Shown here: in pieces, positions 25,315 to 32,938 of the stretch | Numbering within the stretch: position 1 is the stretch's first letter | Layout: the number at the start of each line of letters is the position of its first letter | From: an uncultured Rhodospirillales bacterium | GTDB lineage: Bacteria > Pseudomonadota > Alphaproteobacteria > Acetobacterales > Acetobacteraceae | Assembly (NCBI GenBank): GCA_945957135.1 | Contig: CAMFLK010000011.1 | Span: 1-34,178 of the forward strand | Length of the DNA: 34,178 bases | Reading direction: 5' to 3' | The notes under the pieces: model-generated | Databases searched by the model: none | What the model was told of the DNA's origin: nothing | What the model saw: only the letters and a program-made list of their open reading frames with translations | Program-made: the position numbers and the translations under genes

Positions 25315-25491
25315 CTAGTCCGGGTCTTTTTCCTCGGCAGGTGAAGATTCGTCCTTCTCCTCCCGCGCCCGCACCTGCGCCTTGCGCCGCCGCAGGTTCT
25401 CGCGCAGCGCCGCGGCCTCACGCGCCAGCCGCGCCGCGTGCTCGGCCTCGGCACGCGCGCTCATCCGGGGCTTGGGCGGTTTGAGGTCCAT
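25315..25491 (-). CDS. Small charged hypothetical protein
   Basis: 58 residues, highly charged, with a predicted coiled helix rich in A, R and E ([27 protein letters not shown]) and an acidic C-terminal tail. No family with a known function. An in-frame TTG at 25503 lies directly after the upstream gene's stop (TGATTG), so a coupled start there is possible. Codon use matches the neighbourhood. Confidence 0.6.
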   Translation of the reverse strand: MDLKPPKPRMSARAEAEHAARLAREAAALRENLRRRKAQVRAREEKDESSPAEEKDPD

Positions 25492-25503
25492 GGCCGAGAT
25501 CAA

Positions 25504-26211
25504 TCAGAGATTGCCCACCGTGACCAGCCCCTGATGCACGCTGCCGGGTCCCGGCCGGGCGTCGGCCGGGCTGAGCAACCGCCATCCGGCGCGGCTCAGC
25601 TCCAGCAGCGCGGCCCAATTCGTCGCCTGCGGGCCGCCGGCATGCAGCGCCTGCCAGCGCAGGGTCGCGGGAACCGGCGCGGCGCTGGGGGAGGAAAACA
25701 CCTTGCGCCCGCCCATCATCCGTACCGGCGCGGCCACCGCCGGCCGCGCGGCGCGGATGCGGTTCAGCAGGCCGCACAGGGAATCCGCGCAGGCCGTGCA
25801 GGGGCTGCGGTTGATGTCGATCTCGATCGAGACGATGGAGCCGAAAAACCCCGGCGCCGCCGCCTCCATCGCCTTGAGATATTCCACCATCTGCCGCTCG
25901 GCATGGGTGCGATTGCCGGTGAAATTCAAGCTCTGCGGCTCGCCGATATTCCAGCATGCCAGCTCCAGCACGTTGGATTGGTCGTGCGTGCCGGCACGAA
26001 CCAGCCCGCCGCTCGCCGCATCGGGGGCGGGATTGGCCGCGCTGGCGCGCACCCGCACGGACTCGTCCACGGCCGGAACCACCAGGCTGCCGCGCGGAAT
26101 GGCGCAGCTGGCCATGATGCGCGCCGCCAGCACCACCACCCGCCCGGCCGGAACCGACCCGCGCGGCACGGCCTGCAACAGCGTGAGCCGGGAGTCGAAC
26201 CGCCCTGCCAT
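25504..26211 (-). CDS. Putative cytidine deaminase-superfamily protein (HAE / PCxxC)
   Basis: 235 residues from an ATG with a strong AGGAGG site. A deaminase-like zinc centre is visible: H103-A-E105 (NRTHAERQMVEYLKAM) and P137-C138-T-A-C141 (IEIDINRSPCTACADSLC), spaced like the two motifs of the fold, with E105 as proton shuttle. C-terminal RWQALHAGG...LLELSRAGWRL fits later strands and helix. The stand-alone protein has no signal peptide and about 70 N-terminal residues of unclear fold. The PCxxC spacing and surrounding strands resemble bacterial toxin-type deaminases more than housekeeping CDA or TadA. Substrate unknown; no immunity or secretion gene is seen beside it. Confidence 0.65.
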   Translation of the reverse strand: MAGRFDSRLTLLQAVPRGSVPAGRVVVLAARIMASCAIPRGSLVVPAVDESVRVRASAANPAPDAASGGLVRAGTHDQSNVLELACWNIGEPQSLNFTGNRTHAERQMVEYLKAMEAAAPGFFGSIVSIEIDINRSPCTACADSLCGLLNRIRAARPAVAAPVRMMGGRKVFSSPSAAPVPATLRWQALHAGGPQATNWAALLELSRAGWRLLSPADARPGPGSVHQGLVTVGNL

Positions 26212-26390
26212 GAAGCCTCCTGCATTCAGGCCCGAAACTTTAGCAGAGCGGGGCGCAACGCGATCGCGCCATGCCGTGAAAGTCATAGCCCGGCCGCGCT
26301 GTGCGCGAAGTTTGCGCCCACACGAGACCGTGATAAGGGCAGGGCCAAGCCGGTATTCCGGCCCCCAACAACAACCCGGGAGACGAAACG

Positions 26391-27599
26391 ATGCGCATCG
26401 CGCGACGCATGCTGGCCCTGGCCGCCTTCACCATGCTGGCCGGCACCGCCCAGGCGCAGCAGCCCATCAAGATCGGCCTGTCCGGCCCGTTCACCGGGGG
26501 CTCGGCCTCCATGGGCGTGTCGATGCGCGACGGCGTGAAGCTCGCGGTGGCCGAGATCAACAAGGCCGGCGGCGTGCTCGGCCGGCCGCTGGTGCTGGTG
26601 GAACGCGACGACGAGGCGCGCAATGAGGTGGGTGTGCAGATCGCCCAGGAACTCATCAACAAGGAGCAGGTGATCGCCACCCTCGGCTACATCAACACCG
26701 GCGTGGCGCTGGCCTCCCAGCGCTTCTACCAGGAAGCCGAAATCCCCGTGCTGAACAACGTGGCCACGGGCACGCTGATCACCCAGCAATTCGTAGCCCC
26801 GAAATTCAAGAACAACTACGTGTTCCGCTTCTCGGCCAACGACGTGATCCAGAGCGGCATGATCGTGGACGAGGCGATCGGCCGGCGCGGCTTCAAGAAG
26901 CCGGCGATCCTGGCCGATAGCACCAACTACGGCCAGCTCGGCCGCGAGGATTTGGAACGCGCGCTGGCCGCCAAAAACGTCAAACCCGTCGCCATCGAGA
27001 AATTCAACATCGGCGACACCGACATGACCGCGCAGCTGCTGCGCGCCAAGGAAGCCGGGGCGGACGTGATCCTGACCTACGGCATCGGCCCCGAACTGGC
27101 GCAGATCGCCAACGGCATGGCCAAGCTGGGCTGGAAAGTGCCGCTGGTGGGCAGCTGGACCCTGTCGATGTCCACCTTCATCGACAATGCCGGTGCCAAC
27201 GGCGACGGCGCGGTGATGCCGCAGACCTTCATCCAGGCGCCGACCACGCCCAAGCGCAAGGCGTTCATCGAAGCCTACCAGCAGGCCTACAAGGTGGACC
27301 GCATCCCCTCGCCGATCTCCGCCGCCCAGGGCTATGACAGCGTGCTGCTGCTCGCCGCCGCCATCACCCAGGCGAAATCGACCGACGGGCGCAAGATCCG
27401 CGAGGCGCTGGAGAACCTGACCACGAAAGTGGAAGGCGTGGTCACCATCTACGACAAGCCGTTCAGCACCACCGACCACGAGGCGATCACCGCCAACATC
27501 CCCGTCTTCGGCCTGGTGAAGAACGGCCGCGTGGTCGCCGAACGCGACGAGGACATCGCCGGCGCCAACGCCGTGCGCACCAAGCCGCGCGCGAACTGA
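26391..27599 (+). CDS. Branched-chain amino acid-type ABC transporter substrate-binding protein
   Basis: 402-residue periplasmic binding protein with a signal peptide (RRMLALAAFTMLAGTAQAQ). The mature part starts PIKIGLSGPFTGGSASMGVSMRDGVKLAV, typical of the LivJ/LivK Peripla_BP_6 family, with VGVQIAQELI, GAKDVILTYG-like repeats (ADVILTYGIGPELAQIANGM) and AAQGYDSVLLLAAAI. The ligand may be an amino acid, amide or aromatic compound; sequence alone does not tell. ATG 26391 with GGGAGAC upstream. First gene of the transporter operon, divergent from the deaminase-like gene across 179 nt that must hold both promoters. Confidence 0.95.
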   Translation: MRIARRMLALAAFTMLAGTAQAQQPIKIGLSGPFTGGSASMGVSMRDGVKLAVAEINKAGGVLGRPLVLVERDDEARNEVGVQIAQELINKEQVIATLGYINTGVALASQRFYQEAEIPVLNNVATGTLITQQFVAPKFKNNYVFRFSANDVIQSGMIVDEAIGRRGFKKPAILADSTNYGQLGREDLERALAAKNVKPVAIEKFNIGDTDMTAQLLRAKEAGADVILTYGIGPELAQIANGMAKLGWKVPLVGSWTLSMSTFIDNAGANGDGAVMPQTFIQAPTTPKRKAFIEAYQQAYKVDRIPSPISAAQGYDSVLLLAAAITQAKSTDGRKIREALENLTTKVEGVVTIYDKPFSTTDHEAITANIPVFGLVKNGRVVAERDEDIAGANAVRTKPRAN

Positions 27600-27612
27600 A
27601 GGCCGCGAACCG

Positions 27613-28485
27613 ATGCTGATCCTCGCCCAGCTCATCGCCAGCGGCATCGCCGTGGGCATGATCTACGGCGTGATCGCCTTCGGCTACCAGCTCACCTTCG
27701 CCACCTCGAAAACCCTCAATTTCGGGCAGGGCGAAGCGCTCATGCTGGGCTCGCTGGTGGGGCTGACCACGGTCAGCCTCACCGGCTACTGGCTGATGCT
27801 GCCCATCGTGCTCGCCTTCGGATTGCTGCAAGGCGCGGTGGTGGAACGGCTCGGCGTGCGCCAGGCCATCCGCACCAATTCCGAAGCCGGATGGATCATG
27901 GCCACCATCGCGCTGGGCATCATCTTCCGCAACCTCGCCGAGAACATCTGGGGCCGCGACGCCCTCAAATTCCCCTCGCCCCTGCCGGAAACCCCGCTCA
28001 GCCTGGCCGGCGTGCGCGTGCTGCCGATGGAAATCGCCATCGTCGTCGGCGCGCTCGCCATGATGCTCGCCGTCGAAACCTTCAACCGCCGCTCCATCTA
28101 CGGCAAAGCCGTCGTCGCCACCGCCAACGATCGCGACGCGGCCGGGCTGATGGGCATCAACACCTCCCTCGTCATCACCTTCTCCTACGCCCTCTCCTCC
28201 ATGACCGCCGCCTTCGCCGGCGTGCTCATCGCCCCGGTCACGCTCACAGGCGCCGCCATGGGCGGCGTGCTCGGCCTGAAAGCCTTCGCCGTCGCCATCA
28301 TCGGCGGCCTCAACAGCGGCCTCGGCGTCATCGTCGGCGGATTGATCCTGGGCGTGACGGAGACTTTGACGGGCTTCTATTTGTCCACCGGCTACAAAGA
28401 CGTTCCTGGCTTGGTACTGCTGCTGCTGGTGCTCTCCATCAAACCATCGGGCCTGTTCGGGACGATGGCGATCAAGAAAGTCTGA
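27613..28485 (+). CDS. livH: ABC transporter permease, LivH type
   Basis: 290-residue inner-membrane permease with about eight spans. LivH features: IASGIAVGMIYGVIAFGYQLTFATSKTLNFGQGE at the N-terminus, the VVATANDRDAAGLMGIN cytoplasmic coupling loop (near residue 168-184) and GAAMGGVLGLKAFAVAIIGGLNSGLG. Starts 13 nt after the binding-protein stop. It pairs with the LivM part of the downstream fusion. Confidence 0.95.
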   Translation: MLILAQLIASGIAVGMIYGVIAFGYQLTFATSKTLNFGQGEALMLGSLVGLTTVSLTGYWLMLPIVLAFGLLQGAVVERLGVRQAIRTNSEAGWIMATIALGIIFRNLAENIWGRDALKFPSPLPETPLSLAGVRVLPMEIAIVVGALAMMLAVETFNRRSIYGKAVVATANDRDAAGLMGINTSLVITFSYALSSMTAAFAGVLIAPVTLTGAAMGGVLGLKAFAVAIIGGLNSGLGVIVGGLILGVTETLTGFYLSTGYKDVPGLVLLLLVLSIKPSGLFGTMAIKKV

Positions 28486-28504
28486 AGGATGGAGGAGAAG
28501 AAGA

Positions 28505-28735
28505 AAGGCCAGGGCTCTGCCCTGGACCGCAGCCGCGACAAGAGGTCGCGGCGGGGGCCTCAGGCCCCAGACCCCACTACTTTTTCTTCGGGCCGAAGGC
28601 CCAATCAATACCGCTGGCCCGCGAAGATGCTTGGCTTCGCCCGGGAAATGGCAAAGGCCGTACCGCTTCAAACGAATGGGGTCTGGGGCCTAAGGCCCCA
28701 GCGGGGTCGAGGGGCAGCGCCCCTCGCCTTCCTTT
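28505..28735. repeat. Hairpin-rich inverted-repeat cassette inside the liv operon
   Basis: Five strong hairpins: 28509-28525 (CCAGGGC/GCCCTGG), 28532-28552 (GCCGCGAC/GTCGCGGC), 28554-28568 (GGGGCCT/AGGCCCC), 28684-28700 (TGGGGCCT/AGGCCCCA) and 28708-28726 (CGAGGGGC/GCCCCTCG). The left part, hairpin then GGGGCCTCAGGCCCCAGACC, is mirrored at the right end as GGTCTGGGGCCTAAGGCCCC then hairpin, so the cassette has terminal inverted repeats around about 110 nt. It looks like a non-autonomous MITE/REP composite and fills the livH-livM gap almost completely. An 87-codon open frame through it is not convincing. Confidence 0.75.
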
Positions 28736-28748
28736 CCCGAGCCACATC

Positions 28749-30722
28749 ATGAAACCCGCAGCCACGATCATCGCGCTCGCGGCGGCGCTGGTGTTTCCGT
28801 TCGTGGTGGGCAGTCCGTATTACCTGCATCTGGTGATGGTGATCGCGATCTATTCGATCGTGACGTTGGGGCTGGACATTGTGTTCGGCTACACGGGCGA
28901 GGTGTCCTTGGGGCATTCCGCCTTGTTCGGGGTGGGAGCTTACACGGCGGGGGTTTTGGCGTTTCAGCTGGATGTGGGGTTCGGCTGGGCGGTGCCGGCG
29001 GGGATTGTGGTGGCGTGCGTGTTCGGGGCGGTGTTGGCTTTGCCGGCGCTCAGGGTCACCGGGCCGTATCTGGCGATGGTGACCTTGGCGTTCGCGACGG
29101 TGGTGCAGATCCTCATCAACGAGATGACGTTTCTCACCAATGGCCCGCAGGGAATTTCGCTCAACACGCCGTTGTTCGTGGATGTGCGGGACTGGGCGGA
29201 GAGTTTGCCGTTCCTGGACATGTCCGTGCGCACGATGCGGCAGGTCGAGTTCTATTATGTCGCGGTGCTGGCGCTGGTTTTGACGCTGGTGGTGATCAAC
29301 CGGCTGCTGGCCTCGCGGTTCGGCCGGGCGTTCGAGGCGTTGCGCGACAGCCCGATCGCGGCGGATTGCATGGCGGTCAGCGTGTATCGCAACAAGGTGC
29401 TGGCCTTCGTGCTGAGTGCCGGGTTCGCGGGGCTGGCGGGGGTGCTGTTCGCCTATTCGGAGCAGTATATCGCGCCGAACAATTTCACCTTCGAGCTGTC
29501 GATCCAGTTTCTGTTGGCCGTGACGATGGGCGGGCGCAAGTCGCGCGTGGGCCCGATCATCGGGGCGGCGATCGTGGTGTATCTGCCGAACCTGCTGGCG
29601 GATATCGAGCAGTTCCGCATTGCCGCGGGGATCATCGCCCTGGTGGCGGTGGTGGCCGGCGGGATCGCGATGGCGCGGGCGCCGGAGCGGCGGGTGCGGA
29701 TTGCCGTGCCCGTGGGGCTGTGCGTGGCGTTCTTCGTGTTCGCGCTGCTGCTGCAGCAGATCACCGACTACAAGAACACGGTCTTCGGCATGATGATCCT
29801 GTTCGTCGTCTATTACCTGCCGGAGGGCATCTGGGGGTTCCTGCGTCAGGCGGCGGGGCGGCTGCATCCGGCGCTGCGGCGGGGCCATGTGGCGATCGCC
29901 GCGCATGGCGACGACGCGCATGTCTGGGGCGAGGCGGCGAAGGCGGGCAGCGGGCCGCTGCTCGATGTGCGCCGCGTGGTGATGCAGTTCGGCGGGCTGC
30001 GGGCGCTGAACGAGGTCGATCTGCGGGTGGACACGGGCACGGTGCATGGGCTGATCGGCCCCAACGGTTCCGGCAAGAGCACGATGATGAACGTGCTGAC
30101 CGGCATCTACGTGCCCACCGGCGGAGACATCGTGTTTTCCGGCGCGTCGGTGATCGGGCGCAAATCGCCGGCGATCGCGGCCGCGGGCATCGCGCGCACC
30201 TTCCAGAACGTGCAGCTGTTCGGCGAGCTGACGGTGATCGAGAACGTGCTGGTCGGACTGAATCACACCTACCGCGCCACGGTGGCCGACGTGGCGCTGG
30301 CCACGCCGCGGGCGCGGCGGGAGGAGGCGGCGGCGCGGCTGCGGGCGGCGAGCCTGCTGCGCTTCGTGGGGCTGGAGGCGCTGGCCAATGAGGAGGCGCG
30401 CAACCTGCCCTATGGCAAGCAGCGCCTGCTGGAGATCGCCCGCGCGCTGGCGCTCGACCCGCTGCTGCTGCTGCTCGACGAGCCGGCGGCGGGGCTGACG
30501 GCGCCGGATATCGCGGAGCTGATGACCATCATTCGCAAGGTGCGCGACCACGGTGTGACCATCGTGCTGATCGAGCACCACATGGACGTGGTGATGCAGC
30601 TGTCGGACCGGGTGACGGTGCTGGATTTCGGCCAGAAGATCGCCGAGGGCAAGCCGGCGGAGGTGCAGGCCGACCCCAAGGTGATCGCCGCCTATCTCGG
30701 CGGCGCGGCGGAGGCGGCCTGA
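28749..30722 (+). CDS. LivM-LivG fusion: ABC permease joined to ATP-binding domain
   Basis: 657 residues. Residues 1 to about 390 are a LivM-type permease (LGLDIVFGYTGEVSLGHSALFGVGAY, FEALRDSPIAADCMAVSVYRNK, FLLAVTMGGRKSRVGPIIGAA). A linker leads into a LivG ATPase from about 405 (LLDVRRVVMQFGGLRAL): Walker A GPNGSGKST at 437-445, FQNVQLF Q-loop, signature LPYGKQRLLEIARAL from 553, Walker B LLDEPAAGL with D577-E578, and switch IEHHMDVV. Single uninterrupted frame, so permease and ATPase are one chain. The upstream ribosome site is weak and lies just behind the hairpin cassette. Confidence 0.93.
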   Translation: MKPAATIIALAAALVFPFVVGSPYYLHLVMVIAIYSIVTLGLDIVFGYTGEVSLGHSALFGVGAYTAGVLAFQLDVGFGWAVPAGIVVACVFGAVLALPALRVTGPYLAMVTLAFATVVQILINEMTFLTNGPQGISLNTPLFVDVRDWAESLPFLDMSVRTMRQVEFYYVAVLALVLTLVVINRLLASRFGRAFEALRDSPIAADCMAVSVYRNKVLAFVLSAGFAGLAGVLFAYSEQYIAPNNFTFELSIQFLLAVTMGGRKSRVGPIIGAAIVVYLPNLLADIEQFRIAAGIIALVAVVAGGIAMARAPERRVRIAVPVGLCVAFFVFALLLQQITDYKNTVFGMMILFVVYYLPEGIWGFLRQAAGRLHPALRRGHVAIAAHGDDAHVWGEAAKAGSGPLLDVRRVVMQFGGLRALNEVDLRVDTGTVHGLIGPNGSGKSTMMNVLTGIYVPTGGDIVFSGASVIGRKSPAIAAAGIARTFQNVQLFGELTVIENVLVGLNHTYRATVADVALATPRARREEAAARLRAASLLRFVGLEALANEEARNLPYGKQRLLEIARALALDPLLLLLDEPAAGLTAPDIAELMTIIRKVRDHGVTIVLIEHHMDVVMQLSDRVTVLDFGQKIAEGKPAEVQADPKVIAAYLGGAAEAA

Positions 30723-30723
30723 C

Positions 30724-31446
30724 ATGCTGGAGGTCGATCGCCTCGTCGCCGGCTACGGAAAGGTGCAGGTGCTGCAAGGGATTTCCCTGAACGTGCCGGA
30801 AGGCAGGCTGGTCACGCTGATCGGCTCCAACGGCGCGGGCAAGACCACCACGCTGCGCGCCCTGTCCGGCATGATCCGCCCGCAGGCGGGCGCGGTGCGG
30901 CTGGGCGGCGCGGACATCACGGGCCTGCCCGCCTTCGAGATCAGCCGGCGGGGGCTCGCGCATTCGCCGGAGGGGCGGCGGGTGTTCCCGGCGCTGTCGG
31001 TGCAGGACAACGTGCTGCTTGGCGCCTTCGCGCGCATCACCGGCAGCCGGGCGCGCGGGGACGTGAAGCGCGACCTGGAAACCCAGCTCGAGCTGTTTCC
31101 CCGCCTCGCCGAACGCCGCACCCAGCTGGCCGGCACGCTCTCCGGCGGCGAGCAGCAGATGCTCGCCATGGCCCGCGCGCTGATGCTGAACCCCGAGGTG
31201 CTGCTGCTGGACGAACCCTCGATGGGCCTGGCCCCGCGCCTGGTGGAGGAGGTGTTCGCCATCATCGCGCGGCTGAAGACACGGCGCGTGACCATGCTGC
31301 TGGTGGAGCAGTTCGCCGCCGCCGCGCTGGACGTGGCCGACTACGCCTATGTTCTCGAGAACGGGCGCGTGACCGCCGAGGGCGAGGCGCACGCGCTGAA
31401 GAACGATCCCGCCGTGCGCGCCGCCTATCTCGGCGCCGCGCATTAG
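30724..31446 (+). CDS. livF: ABC transporter ATP-binding protein LivF
   Basis: 240-residue ATPase, second nucleotide-binding subunit of the transporter. Walker A GSNGAGKTTT at 34-43, LAHSPEGRRVFPALSVQDNV after the Q-loop, signature TLSGGEQQMLAMARAL, Walker B LLLDEPSMGLAP and the LVEQ switch. Starts 1 nt after the LivM-LivG stop. Last gene of the operon, followed by inverted repeats. Confidence 0.96.
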   Translation: MLEVDRLVAGYGKVQVLQGISLNVPEGRLVTLIGSNGAGKTTTLRALSGMIRPQAGAVRLGGADITGLPAFEISRRGLAHSPEGRRVFPALSVQDNVLLGAFARITGSRARGDVKRDLETQLELFPRLAERRTQLAGTLSGGEQQMLAMARALMLNPEVLLLDEPSMGLAPRLVEEVFAIIARLKTRRVTMLLVEQFAAAALDVADYAYVLENGRVTAEGEAHALKNDPAVRAAYLGAAH

Positions 31447-31544
31447 AGCGGGATGACATCGCTTGCGCTCAGCCATCCCGCTCTATGCCTTTGTTCGATC
31501 GCGTGATTCAGACTTTTTGGCGATTCTGCCAAACGTCATCACGC
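31445..31544. terminator. Two consecutive stem-loops between convergent genes
   Basis: AGAGCGGGATG (31445-31455) pairs perfectly with CATCCCGCTCT (31474-31484). A second structure pairs GCGTGAT (31501-31507) with ATCACGC (31538-31544) and encloses an inner stem TTTGGC/GCCAAA (31516-31533). They lie between livF (plus) and the acetyltransferase gene (minus) and could stop transcription from both sides. T-tracts are weak, so they may be interspersed repeats that also serve as terminators. Confidence 0.55.
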
Positions 31545-31552
31545 TCCAGGTT

Positions 31553-32053
31553 TCAGGGCGGCAGGTCCAGCCGCATCGCGACGGACACGCCGCCCACCCG
31601 GTTGGGGATCGCCACCCCCTCGACCAGCCGGAACCCGGCGCGGGCATAGAGGCGGCGGGCCGGGTTGCTGTCGCGCACGTTCAGGCACAGCCCGGCGCAG
31701 CGGCGCGCCCGCGCCATCTCCGTCAGGCGGTGCAGCAGGGCCAAGCCCACGCCCTGGCCGCGCGCCGCGGGCGCCACGCCGATGGAAATTTCCGGCATGT
31801 CCGGCCCGGCGAACCAGGACGGTTCTTCCGCCGGCAGGAATTGCCGCGCCCAGGCGGCGCCGATCGCGTCCCCCGCGCGTTCGGCGACGACCCCGAAATC
31901 CCCCTTCCGGGGCCAGCCGGCCAGATGCGCGGCGACGACCTGCGTGGCCCGTGCCGCCGCCTCATCGGGCTCGTGGGCGGCGATGGCGAGAAAGCGCCAC
32001 AGCACCGAAGCGTCTTCGGCGCCGGCGGGCCGGAAGGCAATGGGTAAGGTCAG
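31553..32053 (-). CDS. GNAT-family N-acetyltransferase, probable CTG start
   Basis: GCN5-related acetyltransferase. The acetyl-CoA-binding motif A is IGVAPAARGQGVGLALLHRL, followed by LNVRDSNPARRLYARAGFRLV. The first ordinary in-frame start is GTG at 32005 (150 residues), but that removes the first beta strand. Reading upstream gives LTLPIAFRPAGAEDASVLW, a normal GNAT N-terminus, back to a CTG at 32053 that overlaps the stop of the preceding gene as CTGA; no ATG, GTG or TTG is available in that interval. I therefore extend it to CTG (166 residues). ATT at 32041 is another option. Substrate unknown. Confidence 0.8.
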   Translation of the reverse strand: MTLPIAFRPAGAEDASVLWRFLAIAAHEPDEAAARATQVVAAHLAGWPRKGDFGVVAERAGDAIGAAWARQFLPAEEPSWFAGPDMPEISIGVAPAARGQGVGLALLHRLTEMARARRCAGLCLNVRDSNPARRLYARAGFRLVEGVAIPNRVGGVSVAMRLDLPP

Positions 32054-32619
32054 GCTGCCGCCATCTTCAGGGCGGCATCCAGCGTGGCGGTGATGCGCGG
32101 GCCGGACGGCTCATCCGAGGAGCCGTAGCAGGCCACCGGCTGGCCGTTGCGGCCGATGACCACCTTGCCGAAATTCCACGCCGGTTCCCAGTTCTTGCGC
32201 GCCTTCACCCAGCGGTAGAACGGGTGCGCCTGCGCCCCCTTCACGTGCGACAGGCCGGCCAGCGGGAAGTCGATGCCGTAGGAGACCTCGCAGAACTTCT
32301 TGACCTGGGCATTGCTGTCCGATTCCTGGTCGAAATCCTGGGTCGGCACCCCGATGACGGTCAGGCCCTGGCCGTTGAGCCGCTTGTGCAGCGCCTCAAG
32401 CGCCTCGTACTGATAGGTGAAGCCGCAGAAGCTGGCCGTGTTCACCACCATCAGCACCCGGCCGCGATAGGCGCCCAGGTCCAGCTTGCCGCCGTCGATG
32501 TCCTGGAAGGAGAAGTCCCAGGCCGTCTGTTCGGCGGCCGGGCCGGTGGCGGCGATCACGGGCCGCGCGAGGGCCGTTCCGGCCGCGCCCAGCAACAATG
32601 TCCGACGGGGAACATCCAT
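32050..32619 (-). CDS. Exported glutathione peroxidase-like thiol peroxidase
   Basis: 189 residues. N-terminus MDVPRRTLLLGAAGTALARPVIAA has twin arginines and a hydrophobic core, so a Tat-type signal is likely. The GPx fold follows with catalytic C65 in VNTASFCGFTYQYEAL, Q94 in VIGVPTQDF and W148-N149 in WNFGKVVIG. It uses cysteine, not selenocysteine, and probably takes electrons from a thioredoxin-like donor to reduce peroxides in the periplasm. It precedes the acetyltransferase gene in one overlapping unit. Confidence 0.9.
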   Translation of the reverse strand: MDVPRRTLLLGAAGTALARPVIAATGPAAEQTAWDFSFQDIDGGKLDLGAYRGRVLMVVNTASFCGFTYQYEALEALHKRLNGQGLTVIGVPTQDFDQESDSNAQVKKFCEVSYGIDFPLAGLSHVKGAQAHPFYRWVKARKNWEPAWNFGKVVIGRNGQPVACYGSSDEPSGPRITATLDAALKMAAA

Positions 32620-32938
32620 CGTCTGTCTCCTGGCCGCCCGCGCCCGCCTGCCGGCGCGGAAACTCTGGCCTTGACGCGTTTATATAGGCAGGCGCATCTC
32701 ATGGGGAAAGACATTCGTGCGCGGCGGGCGTTACGCGGCCCAGCAATGCCTTTCTTACAGGAATGCAATTGCGACCCCGGCTTGAACGACATGCGCATTG
32801 GACCACATCTGCGCCATGGTCCTGTAATGTGGACTGTCGTAGAAACAGTTCGAGCGCAGGTGGCCGACCGGTAAGGCGGGCCGCAGGCAACCCAATTCGG
32901 GCCACGAGCTGTGTGCCCCAACTGAGAGAGCAAGTGTC
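32620..32938. other. Divergent intergenic region
   Basis: 319 nt between the peroxidase (minus) and the repeat lipoprotein (plus), which must contain promoters for both. A TATATAAA-type -10 candidate for the peroxidase lies at about 32679-32686 read on the minus strand. A 57-codon frame 32701-32874 exists but has no ribosome site and no recognisable product. No RNA gene or clear operator is seen. Confidence 0.5.

Noticed and set aside
28489-28752. 87-codon frame through the hairpin cassette
   Set aside because: Sequence is dictated by inverted repeats; it has no protein character.
32701-32874. 57-codon plus-strand frame in the peroxidase-lipoprotein gap
   Set aside because: No ribosome site, no recognisable product, and the region must hold two divergent promoters.
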